Source: a virus
IMG/VR virus record: IMGVR_UViG_3300035181_002074
Coordinates: 1-64,000 of that record
Length of the DNA stretch: 64,000 bases
Reading direction: 5' to 3' (one strand)
In this document: positions 11,001 to 15,453 of the stretch, in pieces
Layout: each line of letters begins with the position of its first letter
Position numbering within the stretch: the first letter of the stretch is position 1
Made by a program: the position numbers and the translations under genes
Notes under the pieces: generated by a model
Seen by the model: the letters and a program-made list of their open reading frames with translations, nothing else
What the model was told of the DNA's origin: nothing
Databases searched by the model: none

Positions 11001-11493
11001 AGCTAATAGCGCTGCAGCAATTTTCCAAAATAAATTGGCTTACCCAACTGAGATCCAATACGGTGTAGATTCTTATCGTTACTATAAAGGATTAGTAAAG
11101 CAGTTGAACAAGGTGATTTATGGAGACTCCTTCGATTCGATCAATTATCCGGGTGTTCGGGCTGCTGGCACTGCTATTGATATTAAGCCTGCTATCTTGA
11201 AAAGAATTACAGTTGCAATGTCGGTTCGCATCAAATCTGGTGTACCATTCATTGAATTACGTGATCGTATTAAAGCTGCTGTTGCTGGATACGTAAATTC
11301 ATTGAATGTTGGTGAGCAAGTAAGCTTGTCTAAGATCGTGGATGCTGCTGGTAAAATCAATGGAGTAACTTCCGTAGTAATTACTTCACCTGTTTATGAT
11401 ATCAGCAGCGATCTTATTTATGTTGGCCTCGACCAACGTGCCGCTATCACAGATGCAACTAATGACGTAACCGTTTCTATTTTAGGTAACTAA
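5095..11493 (+). CDS. giant baseplate J protein (gp6/gpJ-like) with inserted adhesin-like modules
   Basis: 2132 residues, far longer than common J proteins (300-700). The N-terminal 300 residues (SPETIYGDLVDGFTSRA, then the strand region leading to GTAGNVPKGSI and DNDDTLRDRI) and the C-terminal 170 residues (FIELRDRIKAAVAGYVNSLN, later GVTSVVITSP) are the two halves of the baseplate J fold that closes the ring around the hub. Between them is a long insertion of strand-rich repeats. It contains 'HG-turn' modules near 1190 and 1258 (TSHGITTGDRIGIW, TAHGLQAGNIVII) and a carbohydrate-binding-like module near 1355-1402 with Trp/Tyr pattern YGIGDMVRYSGIDYVSL ... QW. The insertion may decorate the baseplate exterior. 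Confidence 0.75.
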   Translation: MAETPKLRSPETIYGDLVDGFTSRARNVTDLSKQSVLNQLIKAVSESNFRAVADIIQSIDALNIDRAIGDALQRLARDRNVPILSGRYSSGRVDITDTTFTKIESAIFAGQPAPIGGSQVIYVADASKFTATGKLYIGRNTPNVEGPLDYISIASQGGGAYWAITLAPTSLTTKYHNVGEKVIFAQGGNRLINANAGVQTASGSSAEPITFKTTSNATIQDGETTVYNVPIVCNQIGTAGNVPKGSIRETVSLPFDSVANNSQPFTNGMAPDNDDTLRDRIKAYEQAKSKGTEAAIKVSAIDVVSDDDLKRVTSSNVIRYSDLSSALIFDDGTGYESIFNGVGLEKVIDKALGGETNLQLRQYPLTQARVINNVDGPFNINDGDTLDIDIQGVRKSHIFYSTDFKVQGAATVSEIVDSINSDPNFHAYATGAINTTRIALYPRERTQNEITVKSRSTIDANVHLGFPVNTEYTIRLYKNDIALYQDGLVAKVSTSPKANWVNTITAGDTLIYSVDNAPSITTTFTTDSFQAVSLTSSVSSFTSIEIWAAVMNTLMAGCTATVNGDVIEIKSNLGQDTRASIYISGGTIYSKMFPANTVLAATGRSSDFNLNINTGQLELTEPLLAGDSIAAGSAFTRSKISTNSIPNGPTSVGNMWLVSDGNAKGIATGLRLNTTLYFEQYNANPDLLRLRGVSATLTPEGFTSVQVGDWILVWAEAADAMLYPTMYANRGYWRVEQIDNGIVVRIGGNFTPTYGFEYGLPLDRIAVVRSTAPVQHLNYPVSTIGGFINTIKSQMVGIDAEAVGSTVRISTQTSGSAGELFVIAADAGARSLGFASSTIVDNITSHYGFAANQDAEAGTPLFTHSAFGTKTSATEFQETNYVALGGHLDNFAELLNNYETSPLQELPDSNKSRRVLTEDYIGSNVTLKIPPYMANTESPIQASDRYFLRESYQFDANDQVTFIVDGDNNTKTYNTPTSRKIKVNSHSTPSLQDFSASDTESTLALEDPSSFNTFDFTDFKVWRKAGILLSDGSLSIKFNSADFGPAGNSLRVGYVYPTSRTQTSLSYNTINNETGAIGITLPVTLSRTANWDGTTSFTTDVVTTGGRDAVTYTYRVGTAPSLSIGAGVTNGDIAMLDPTSNFLSSNKDFSAKVSAVTPTTFTINRPTGTATSDNVIFSSMINQAGVTTVTSTTSHGITTGDRIGIWNTAAVSGITKPFETTYFPTVTSPNTFTIPTPVTAPTGTIISTTHAGNIVTVTSTAHGLQAGNIVIISNVATAVNGTHPVSNILNANQFQYVVIGSSSPPTGGQFDFQSYAADGTTSQSITSVTKSGYTVTVFDNNNLVTNDLVQITGAVWDAYVVLTTYGIGDMVRYSGIDYVSLVSGNTSNQPNTSPAQWAISSLTLNGNYVVSSAVAGVSFTFTTSFGGNGSSTGTGTAAKMTTAGKLARSIGSSEAKLQFAQVQSTAQDVLTFVSTSMAGVLQADLVTGSLGDLINTSTADNGIGTNYYSVTALNISGTISSNLINITVNGNIAAGSDIILNSSSHAAYNDSYVVLDSVQSGLNYILTLRTAINSTTTFSAAMTGGTVRGTNAYSMFKDGENWVKSSDLQSLPTLPQFSLKRAWSTAPAIDEEIRVIATTNDHLARFWNILSVTGLSNVATINNSEYGRQLQVRTKTFGASGSIQVAGGSATAGQIALIGAGKEQDTTTGSFVIPYEARKGLNSRSWVKLTQTVRQNKSLGFSGTTVIQTFNDGLQITGGTGSFQTLRATTQATGTTIKVERHGDYVAYIGIDGASMGLLSNSTQFVREGDWVKIRNTVSVPFTPSNCGIFQVVRVFGNGTFWIENDLAVDEIVTLTASTEMAFYSYDSVMPDDTLIIAGNILDPLNVGRYLVIDETSAGAFFPTSTRIYTKPIPITHAPTVLGDSFLQVNVEEYKPLSLLKRIVTIAPSSAGYANVIVDSSNLMNKMSSANSAAAIFQNKLAYPTEIQYGVDSYRYYKGLVKQLNKVIYGDSFDSINYPGVRAAGTAIDIKPAILKRITVAMSVRIKSGVPFIELRDRIKAAVAGYVNSLNVGEQVSLSKIVDAAGKINGVTSVVITSPVYDISSDLIYVGLDQRAAITDATNDVTVSILGN

Positions 11494-11602
11494 TATCGTA
11501 TTCTTTGCTTTGTTTAGGCAACAGTTCCGGTATTTGATAAATAGCTGGTTCCCATATAACCCACCAGCCACTGTTGTAAATAGTTAGTACCCATCTATTC
11601 AT
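11477..11602 (-). CDS. micro-gene, array I (41 aa)
   Basis: Last gene of array I. The ATG lies in the end of the upstream micro-gene (ATGAATAG, 8-base overlap). N-terminus MNRWVLTIYNSGWWVIW, C-terminus KEYDISYLK. A longer in-frame start up to 11674 exists but would run through most of the upstream gene. It overlaps the 3' end of the plus-strand J gene by 17 bases. Confidence 0.6.
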   Translation of the reverse strand: MNRWVLTIYNSGWWVIWEPAIYQIPELLPKQSKEYDISYLK

Positions 11603-11741
11603 AACGGATATACCAAGTTTTATAATCACCTTTATCAACATGATAAGTTTGTTTTGACCAAGACGTTTGGTCACACAAGATTGTCCAGCCTTCTGGATAA
11701 ATTCTTTTGTTGCATATCACTAAAATATACTTACCCTTCAT
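11595..11741 (-). CDS. micro-gene, array I (48 aa)
   Basis: N-terminal strand MKGKYILVICNKRIYPEGW, polar middle, C-terminal strand KTWYIRYE. Starts within the last codons of the upstream gene, and its own stop lies in the start of the next one. Too short for usual gene callers. Confidence 0.65.
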   Translation of the reverse strand: MKGKYILVICNKRIYPEGWTILCDQTSWSKQTYHVDKGDYKTWYIRYE

Positions 11742-11892
11742 AATCAATATGCCATGCCTTTTTATCTATGTCATCCAATATCAGTTTATCCACATGCCAC
11801 GGTTCACCATCATTTAATAAACACCAGTAATCTTTTTCGGCAATAAGCAGCAGGGAGAATGGCTCATTAAAATTAACATAATGATTAGTCAT
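11731..11892 (-). CDS. micro-gene, array I (53 aa)
   Basis: N-terminus MTNHYVNFNEPFSLLLIAEK, then DYWCLLNDGEPWHVDK, C-terminal strand KAWHIDYEG. Start overlaps the upstream stop as CATGA; the stop lies 11 bases inside the next gene. Confidence 0.65.
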   Translation of the reverse strand: MTNHYVNFNEPFSLLLIAEKDYWCLLNDGEPWHVDKLILDDIDKKAWHIDYEG

Positions 11893-12026
11893 GATAATAC
11901 GATCCTGTAAATTTTTGATTCAATTGATAGTATATGGAGTGTAAGCGGTACGGCCGTAGGCATTATCCTGAACTTCATTCTAAGTGGTATGTTCCATGCA
12001 GCCACGATAAAATATCCGTTAATCAT
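11889..12026 (-). CDS. micro-gene, array I (45 aa)
   Basis: N-terminal strand MINGYFIVAAWNIPLRMKF, C-terminus SKIYRIVLS. The ATGATTAA start overlaps the upstream TAA; the TGA overlaps the next ATG. Confidence 0.6.
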   Translation of the reverse strand: MINGYFIVAAWNIPLRMKFRIMPTAVPLTLHILSIESKIYRIVLS

Positions 12027-12150
12027 ACTCCACACTAATAACTTTCAGTTCGTCCGGTAATGGATGACCCCATATTGATGGAAAACTACCACCTTCCAGC
12101 TCCACGAAAAAATATTCCAAACTCTTGCGGACTATAATAAGGTAAGTCAT
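12019..12150 (-). CDS. micro-gene, array I (43 aa)
   Basis: N-terminus MTYLIIVRKSLEYFFVELEG, C-terminal strand LKVISVEYD followed by TAA that overlaps the next ATG. Start in ATGA overlap with the upstream gene. Confidence 0.65.
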   Translation of the reverse strand: MTYLIIVRKSLEYFFVELEGGSFPSIWGHPLPDELKVISVEYD

Positions 12151-12293
12151 TCATCTATCCAAATAATATATAGTTTATGCTCCTGCTCCAACATCTCTTG
12201 AATCATCCTGTCGTGACTTTTGTATGTCGCGGTAAAATACCCTATGGGGCAGTCAGCATCCGTCACGAAAGCAATGAGGTATCTATTCACCAT
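12147..12293 (-). CDS. micro-gene, array I (48 aa)
   Basis: N-terminus MVNRYLIAFVTDADCPIGYF, a Met/Glu/Gln-rich helix-like middle (MIQEMLEQEH), and C-terminal strand KLYIIWIDE. Confidence 0.65.
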   Translation of the reverse strand: MVNRYLIAFVTDADCPIGYFTATYKSHDRMIQEMLEQEHKLYIIWIDE

Positions 12294-12411
12294 AAATCAT
12301 CCATTCCTTAACTTGCGATGGCGGTAGATGTGTTACGTATGATGGCTCAACTGGCGACCAAACCCACCAAAACCCATCATATCGGGAAGTTAATCCATAT
12401 AATTTACGCAT
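12283..12411 (-). CDS. micro-gene, array I (42 aa)
   Basis: N-terminus MRKLYGLTSRYDGFWWVWSP, C-terminus VKEWMIYGE. An in-frame ATG three codons upstream (12420) is possible; 12411 is preferred because the overlap with the upstream stop is of the size seen throughout the array. Confidence 0.6.
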   Translation of the reverse strand: MRKLYGLTSRYDGFWWVWSPVEPSYVTHLPPSQVKEWMIYGE

Positions 12412-12553
12412 GTTCAACATAAACACTGTATTCCCTGTATTCATTATCTAGCAACGTATTGTCATTAAAACTAAACGATATCTGCGGCGTCTGATCTCTC
12501 CAAATATACCATGTGCCACCATCTACGAATGCAATGGAATAATAGTCAATCAC
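12404..12553 (-). CDS. micro-gene, array I, GTG start (49 aa)
   Basis: GTG start inside the stop of the upstream gene (CAGTGATTG). N-terminal strand IDYYSIAFVDGGTWYIW, C-terminal strand REYSVYVEHA. The in-frame ATG at 12592 would run deep into the upstream gene and would put residues before the family N-terminus. Confidence 0.6.
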   Translation of the reverse strand: MIDYYSIAFVDGGTWYIWRDQTPQISFSFNDNTLLDNEYREYSVYVEHA

Positions 12554-12726
12554 TGTAATGTAACACCTTTGGAATCCCAGCCAGTAAGCCAAGCCTTAGT
12601 CGTTTCTTGGAACCAAGCAGCAGCTTCTTCTTGGGTTTTGAATTGATCTTTACCAGATCGAGCTACGATATTACCCTGACTGATGATTTCCCAAGTACGT
12701 GTAAACTGATCGTATTTGATTTCCAT
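12550..12726 (-). CDS. small protein in array I (58 aa)
   Basis: MEIKYDQFTRTWEIISQGN at the start, then a predicted helix rich in Gln, Glu and Ala (KTQEEAAAWFQETTKAW). It does not have the micro-gene C-terminal strand, so it is a different small protein carried in the chain. AGGAG lies 8 bases before the ATG, one of the few good ribosome sites in the array, and TAATG couples it to the upstream gene. Function unknown. Confidence 0.65.
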   Translation of the reverse strand: MEIKYDQFTRTWEIISQGNIVARSGKDQFKTQEEAAAWFQETTKAWLTGWDSKGVTLQ

Positions 12727-12863
12727 TATGTGTCTCCTGTTTCAATTATAAATTGTCTGACTGAGCTTGTGTAACGTATATCCCGCCAATACTTATCCAC
12801 GGAATGAAATTTAACATATACGTCATAAGTCTGCAAAGTTGGGAAATAGATTAAATAAGTCAC
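12726..12863 (-). CDS. small protein, array I, GTG start (45 aa)
   Basis: GTG overlaps the stop of the upstream gene (CTGTGA). N-terminus TYLIYFPTLQTYDVYVKF resembles the family's paired strands; the C-terminus FIIETGDT encodes the ribosome site of the next gene. Weak family member. Confidence 0.55.
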   Translation of the reverse strand: MTYLIYFPTLQTYDVYVKFHSVDKYWRDIRYTSSVRQFIIETGDT

Positions 12864-13132
12864 AGTTTCTCCACTGGTGAGTCCGTGGTGTAGCCAGTTA
12901 CATATCGGCGTGTGAGATTTTTAGTTGTTTCAAGGTAAATTTCTAAAACCATCTGTCCGCCTGCATCGCTGGGACGAAGGAAAAATGAAGACTTCCGCTC
13001 AACATGTTGTTTGATTAATGCGTGAGTATACGAATTAAAATCCGTTTTCTTTTTGATATCATAGATTCGATTTTCTACATATCTACACTGAGCTTGGAAT
13101 GAGGTAAGTATCATTTGGTTTAATTCTGTCAT
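12860..13132 (-). CDS. hypothetical protein heading array I
   Basis: 90 residues, unknown. N-terminal half is helix-like (MTELNQMILTSFQAQCRYVE), C-terminal half is strand-like (GGQMVLEIYLETTKNLTRRY). First gene of a chain of eleven overlapping genes. The -10 box of its promoter ends 6 bases before the ATG, so the mRNA should begin at or next to the start codon without a leader. Confidence 0.65.
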   Translation of the reverse strand: MTELNQMILTSFQAQCRYVENRIYDIKKKTDFNSYTHALIKQHVERKSSFFLRPSDAGGQMVLEIYLETTKNLTRRYVTGYTTDSPVEKL

Positions 13133-13138
13133 ACAAAT

Positions 13139-13167
13139 ATATTACCATGTTTTCTATTAAATGTCAA
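13139..13167 (-). promoter_or_regulatory. early promoter of array I, leaderless type
   Basis: TTGACA, 17-base spacer ending in TGG, then TAATAT. Six bases separate the -10 box from the ATG at 13132. The -35 box contains the TGA stop of the upstream gene. Confidence 0.6.
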
Positions 13168-13496
13168 GCCGTTTGTCGAGCGTTATAGATTACCATATAT
13201 GCGTCATGGCTAGCGCGTTGTTTCTTAGTCATTGGGTCAAAACCTTTGCTTTGAGCCCAGCCGTATGGCGAAGTAGCCTCACATCCAGCAACGATTTCTT
13301 CAGGAGAGAATCTTTGTAAGCACCACTTAATAAAACGCTTAGCGGTAGCTTTTGGGCTAGCATACTTAAAACGGCCAGCAAATTCAGCGCCAGTAGCTAC
13401 GTTAAGGCTTACCCATACTTCGCTAGAACCATTGAAGTTACCAACTTGTTTTCCATTTACGAAGATTGCATTTTCAACGAAAGTTACTTTATTCAT
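13164..13496 (-). CDS. hypothetical protein
   Basis: 110 residues, not recognised. The N-terminus (MNKVTFVENAIFVNGKQVG) is strand-like with a turn, followed by a basic Ala/Lys helix region (SPKATAKRFIKWCLQRFSPE), suggesting a small nucleic-acid-associated protein, but this is only inference. It has its own promoter (13514-13542) and a GAGGTAT ribosome site. Its stop codon is part of the -35 box for array I. Confidence 0.6.
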   Translation of the reverse strand: MNKVTFVENAIFVNGKQVGNFNGSSEVWVSLNVATGAEFAGRFKYASPKATAKRFIKWCLQRFSPEEIVAGCEATSPYGWAQSKGFDPMTKKQRASHDAYMVIYNARQTA

Positions 13497-13513
13497 TTGG
13501 ATACCTCATAAAT

Positions 13514-13542
13514 AGAATACCCTATAATGAGATAAATGTCAA
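13514..13542 (-). promoter_or_regulatory. early promoter with leader
   Basis: TTGACA-N17-TATTCT followed by ATTTATGAGGTA ahead of the ATG at 13496. The same promoter plus leader occurs at 20454-20482. The -35 box includes the stop of the small gene upstream. Confidence 0.65.
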
Positions 13543-13631
13543 TAAAAAAGATTATGAATATGACAAAGGCTCAGATCCAATACAATCATTATAGCAGTCG
13601 ATATGATAATTAGCACTATAATTGGTGTCAT
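13539..13631 (-). CDS. membrane micro-protein (30 aa)
   Basis: One hydrophobic segment MTPIIVLIIISTAIMIVLDL followed by a short tail LCHIHNLFY. The ATG overlaps the upstream stop (ATGA). Too short to assign. Confidence 0.45.
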   Translation of the reverse strand: MTPIIVLIIISTAIMIVLDLSLCHIHNLFY

Positions 13632-13906
13632 TTGGAGTCTCCCCATATGATTTTATGTGCCGTTGGGCATTTGATTTCCACTTGTTCGCGACGCTTTTCT
13701 TTAGGAGCAGCCTTGCTTCTGTAGCGCTTCATGATTCTAGACACAACTTCTTTATTATTGTTAATCCAAACTTTTTTGGTAAGAGCCACGCATGCACGAC
13801 ATCTACCTGATAGGCCATCTTTATTGCGTTTATAGCCATGGAAGTTCTTTAATGGCTGTGGATTAGGCTGGGCACAGTCTTTGTTTGTACAGGTTTTCAC
13901 GGACAT
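13628..13906 (-). CDS. zinc-ribbon protein resembling HNH endonuclease N-termini
   Basis: 92 residues. N-terminal pairs C-x4-C and C-x2-C around KNFHGYKRNKDGLSGRCRAC match the zinc ribbon at the start of the HNH nuclease encoded at 36102-36677. A basic helix follows (WINNNKEVVSRIMKRYRSKA). The catalytic His-Asn-His part is missing, so it is either a stand-alone DNA-binding protein or a remnant of a homing endonuclease. GAAGGAGAT lies just before the ATG, inside the end of the upstream gene. Confidence 0.65.
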   Translation of the reverse strand: MSVKTCTNKDCAQPNPQPLKNFHGYKRNKDGLSGRCRACVALTKKVWINNNKEVVSRIMKRYRSKAAPKEKRREQVEIKCPTAHKIIWGDSK

Positions 13907-14145
13907 TTTATCTCCTTCGAATATACGTACTCGATAGTAAACACTTTACCATCCAAATCACTAGACCACCCAGCATCGTAGCCATACCATACACGATACT
14001 TGTAATGCATACCTTTGACGCCGTGGATACCGATAGTATTGGGGCGCCATTGGGCATCAGGGGATTGGTAACAGTGCCCAAAGGAATACTTCGGCAATGT
14101 TGGCTCCGGCCATGATACGAACATTAAGGCTATTAATTCTACCAT
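13897..14145 (-). CDS. micro-gene family member, array II (82 aa)
   Basis: Start chosen at the ATG inside the TAG of the upstream gene (ATGGTAG). N-terminus MVELIALMFVSWPEPTLP, Tyr/Trp-rich middle (YKYRVWYGYDAGW), then KVFTIEYVYSKE, which matches the family C-terminal strand. Longer than typical members. Confidence 0.55.
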   Translation of the reverse strand: MVELIALMFVSWPEPTLPKYSFGHCYQSPDAQWRPNTIGIHGVKGMHYKYRVWYGYDAGWSSDLDGKVFTIEYVYSKEIKCP

Positions 14146-14375
14146 TCCACGTCCAGCCATTGGCCACACCCTGAGATAAAAACTCTGAAACCTTTTTTTC
14201 TTAATTCGCGGCTAATCCGCAGCGCATCCCGTGAAGGGTTCCTAAGATAAACTTGTGTATTTGAAAATCCCAGTTTAGCGAACTTGGTTAATTCTCTACT
14301 AGCACCAACGGTAGTAGTGTATCTTGGCGATAAGCTGTCGGCTAATTTGCGTAATTGTTTTGCTGTAACTTTCAT
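14139..14375 (-). CDS. small basic protein of unknown function
   Basis: 78 residues with N-terminal helix MKVTAKQLRKLADSLSPRY and an Arg/Lys-rich C-terminal half (ISRELRKKGFRVFISG). Possibly nucleic-acid binding, by charge only. Its promoter is leaderless: the -10 box ends six bases before the ATG. Confidence 0.6.
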   Translation of the reverse strand: MKVTAKQLRKLADSLSPRYTTTVGASRELTKFAKLGFSNTQVYLRNPSRDALRISRELRKKGFRVFISGCGQWLDVEW

Positions 14376-14381
14376 ATAATC

Positions 14382-14410
14382 AATATAACACTATTATACA
14401 GTTAAGTCAA
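14382..14410 (-). promoter_or_regulatory. early promoter, leaderless type, inside a micro-gene
   Basis: TTGACT-N17-TATATT with TG before the -10 box; ATG at 14375 follows after six bases. The -35 box codes for Val-Asp near the C-terminus (QVDLTV) of the upstream micro-gene. Confidence 0.6.
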
Positions 14411-14513
14411 CCTGAATTAAATAGCGCATATATTCGGGGTCATTGATGTCTTTAGACTCATCGAAAATACCATACAATATGCTTCCGACTTTCACTATGT
14501 GGTAATTATTCAT
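14394..14513 (-). CDS. micro-gene, array II (39 aa)
   Basis: N-terminal strand MNNYHIVKVGSILYGIF, C-terminus YLIQVDLTV. The last codons carry the -35 box of the next promoter, and the stop lies in its spacer. Confidence 0.6.
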   Translation of the reverse strand: MNNYHIVKVGSILYGIFDESKDINDPEYMRYLIQVDLTV

Positions 14514-14628
14514 GCCATACCTCAATATCAATATAATGGGTATATGGCTCATTACATATTAACCAAAAGCTGGAAACCTTAAGCCAACAATCGGTATAGA
14601 CAGCTTTCTCGATTAAGTAATCTTTCAT
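14506..14628 (-). CDS. micro-gene, array II (40 aa)
   Basis: MKDYLIEKAVYTDCWLKVSS, then FWLICNEPYTHYIDIEVWHE. GGAGGAAG precedes the ATG, which overlaps the upstream TGA (GTATGA). A longer in-frame start at 14688 would run into the upstream gene. Confidence 0.65.
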   Translation of the reverse strand: MKDYLIEKAVYTDCWLKVSSFWLICNEPYTHYIDIEVWHE

Positions 14629-14783
14629 ACTTCCTCCATTAATTCCACCGTGAGCCATAAATGACTGCCATTGTCGATAAACACCCATATGCGTGGAGCA
14701 GTCCCGTCAAATAGAGGCTCCCAGTCGCTGGGTGTAGCTATTATGAGTCTATAACTCTTCGATGATAATGCTATATTGTTCAT
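14625..14783 (-). CDS. micro-gene, array II (52 aa)
   Basis: SYRLIIATPSDWEPLFDG is the family N-terminal pattern; the C-terminus is HLWLTVELMEEV, whose codons hold the next ribosome site. It overlaps the upstream gene by 35 bases, more than usual, because no start codon lies closer to that stop. Confidence 0.55.
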   Translation of the reverse strand: MNNIALSSKSYRLIIATPSDWEPLFDGTAPRIWVFIDNGSHLWLTVELMEEV

Positions 14784-14889
14784 AACTGAATTCCTTATCC
14801 GCAGTGAGATCGTCTATATAATATGTACAAATATATATATTGCCTTGTTTATCAAAAGAGTGTACTCGGCTGATGTGATAAGAATTCAT
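14749..14889 (-). CDS. micro-gene, array II (46 aa)
   Basis: MNSYHISRVHSFDKQGNIYI at the start, C-terminal strand EQYSIIIEEL. ATG overlaps the upstream TGA. Confidence 0.55.
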   Translation of the reverse strand: MNSYHISRVHSFDKQGNIYICTYYIDDLTADKEFSYEQYSIIIEEL

Positions 14890-14999
14890 AATGATATCTC
14901 CACATGAAACAGTAACTCATACGTATCTCGGTCGAAAATAATATAATGCCTTATATCCATCCAAGCATCACTGTGATACATGCCGTATGGTTTATACAT
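14886..14999 (-). CDS. micro-gene, array II (37 aa)
   Basis: MYKPYGMYHSDAWMDIRHYI then TYELLFHVEISL. The ATGTATAA start overlaps the upstream TAA. Confidence 0.6.
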   Translation of the reverse strand: MYKPYGMYHSDAWMDIRHYIIFDRDTYELLFHVEISL

Positions 15000-15120
15000 A
15001 GACCACCACGCTAAAGTTATGATAGAATGCGTGGGTAGCGTATATGGTGTAATAGATTTGCTCCGTTTGTCCAAAGAAACCTAGACTGCGCGATGAGTAT
15101 ATTTTATATGGTTTCATCAT
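14992..15120 (-). CDS. micro-gene, array II (42 aa)
   Basis: Two adjacent ATGs; MMKPYKIYSSRSLGFFGQTE at the start, C-terminal strand HNFSVVVYV. Overlaps the upstream gene by 17 bases. Confidence 0.55.
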   Translation of the reverse strand: MMKPYKIYSSRSLGFFGQTEQIYYTIYATHAFYHNFSVVVYV

Positions 15121-15226
15121 TCCAAGGTCTTTCCATGTAGTATTCTTTATCGCCAAGATCATTTTCAATTGACCAGCACTCTTGAATTCCTTCAAACCAG
15201 TGGTACATGTAATAAAGCTTACCCAT
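15104..15226 (-). CDS. micro-gene, array II (40 aa)
   Basis: MGKLYYMYHWFEGIQECWSI at the start. It ends in ERPWNDETI and lacks the usual C-terminal strand. ATGGGTAA start overlaps the upstream TAA. Confidence 0.5.
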   Translation of the reverse strand: MGKLYYMYHWFEGIQECWSIENDLGDKEYYMERPWNDETI

Positions 15227-15341
15227 AAATGAAGTCTACCCAGTAATGTTTATTTTCTCCGCCGATCAGTATAAACCATGGTCTCTGCGCTTGAAAGTCG
15301 TCATCCCATTGAAAATGAGTGCGAATTGTATAATCAGTCAT
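15219..15341 (-). CDS. micro-gene, array II (40 aa)
   Basis: MTDYTIRTHFQWDDDFQAQR, then PWFILIGGENKHYWVDFIYG; C-terminal strand HYWVDFIYG is typical. Confidence 0.6.
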   Translation of the reverse strand: MTDYTIRTHFQWDDDFQAQRPWFILIGGENKHYWVDFIYG

Positions 15342-15453
15342 ATGCTATCCGCCACATGTGCTGACCTATTTCACCTTCATGGATATGGAACCATATTAGA
15401 TCTGCTGCACAGTAAATTCTTACGTGCCTATCCATGAAAGTATCATTCTTCAT
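15334..15453 (-). CDS. micro-gene, array II (39 aa)
   Basis: MKNDTFMDRHVRIYCAADLI at the start and HMWRIAYD at the end. The ATGAAGAATGA start lies within the last codons of the HNH-ClpP gene, so array II is translated directly behind it. The second ATG (MDRHVRIY) is an alternative start. Confidence 0.6.
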   Translation of the reverse strand: MKNDTFMDRHVRIYCAADLIWFHIHEGEIGQHMWRIAYD

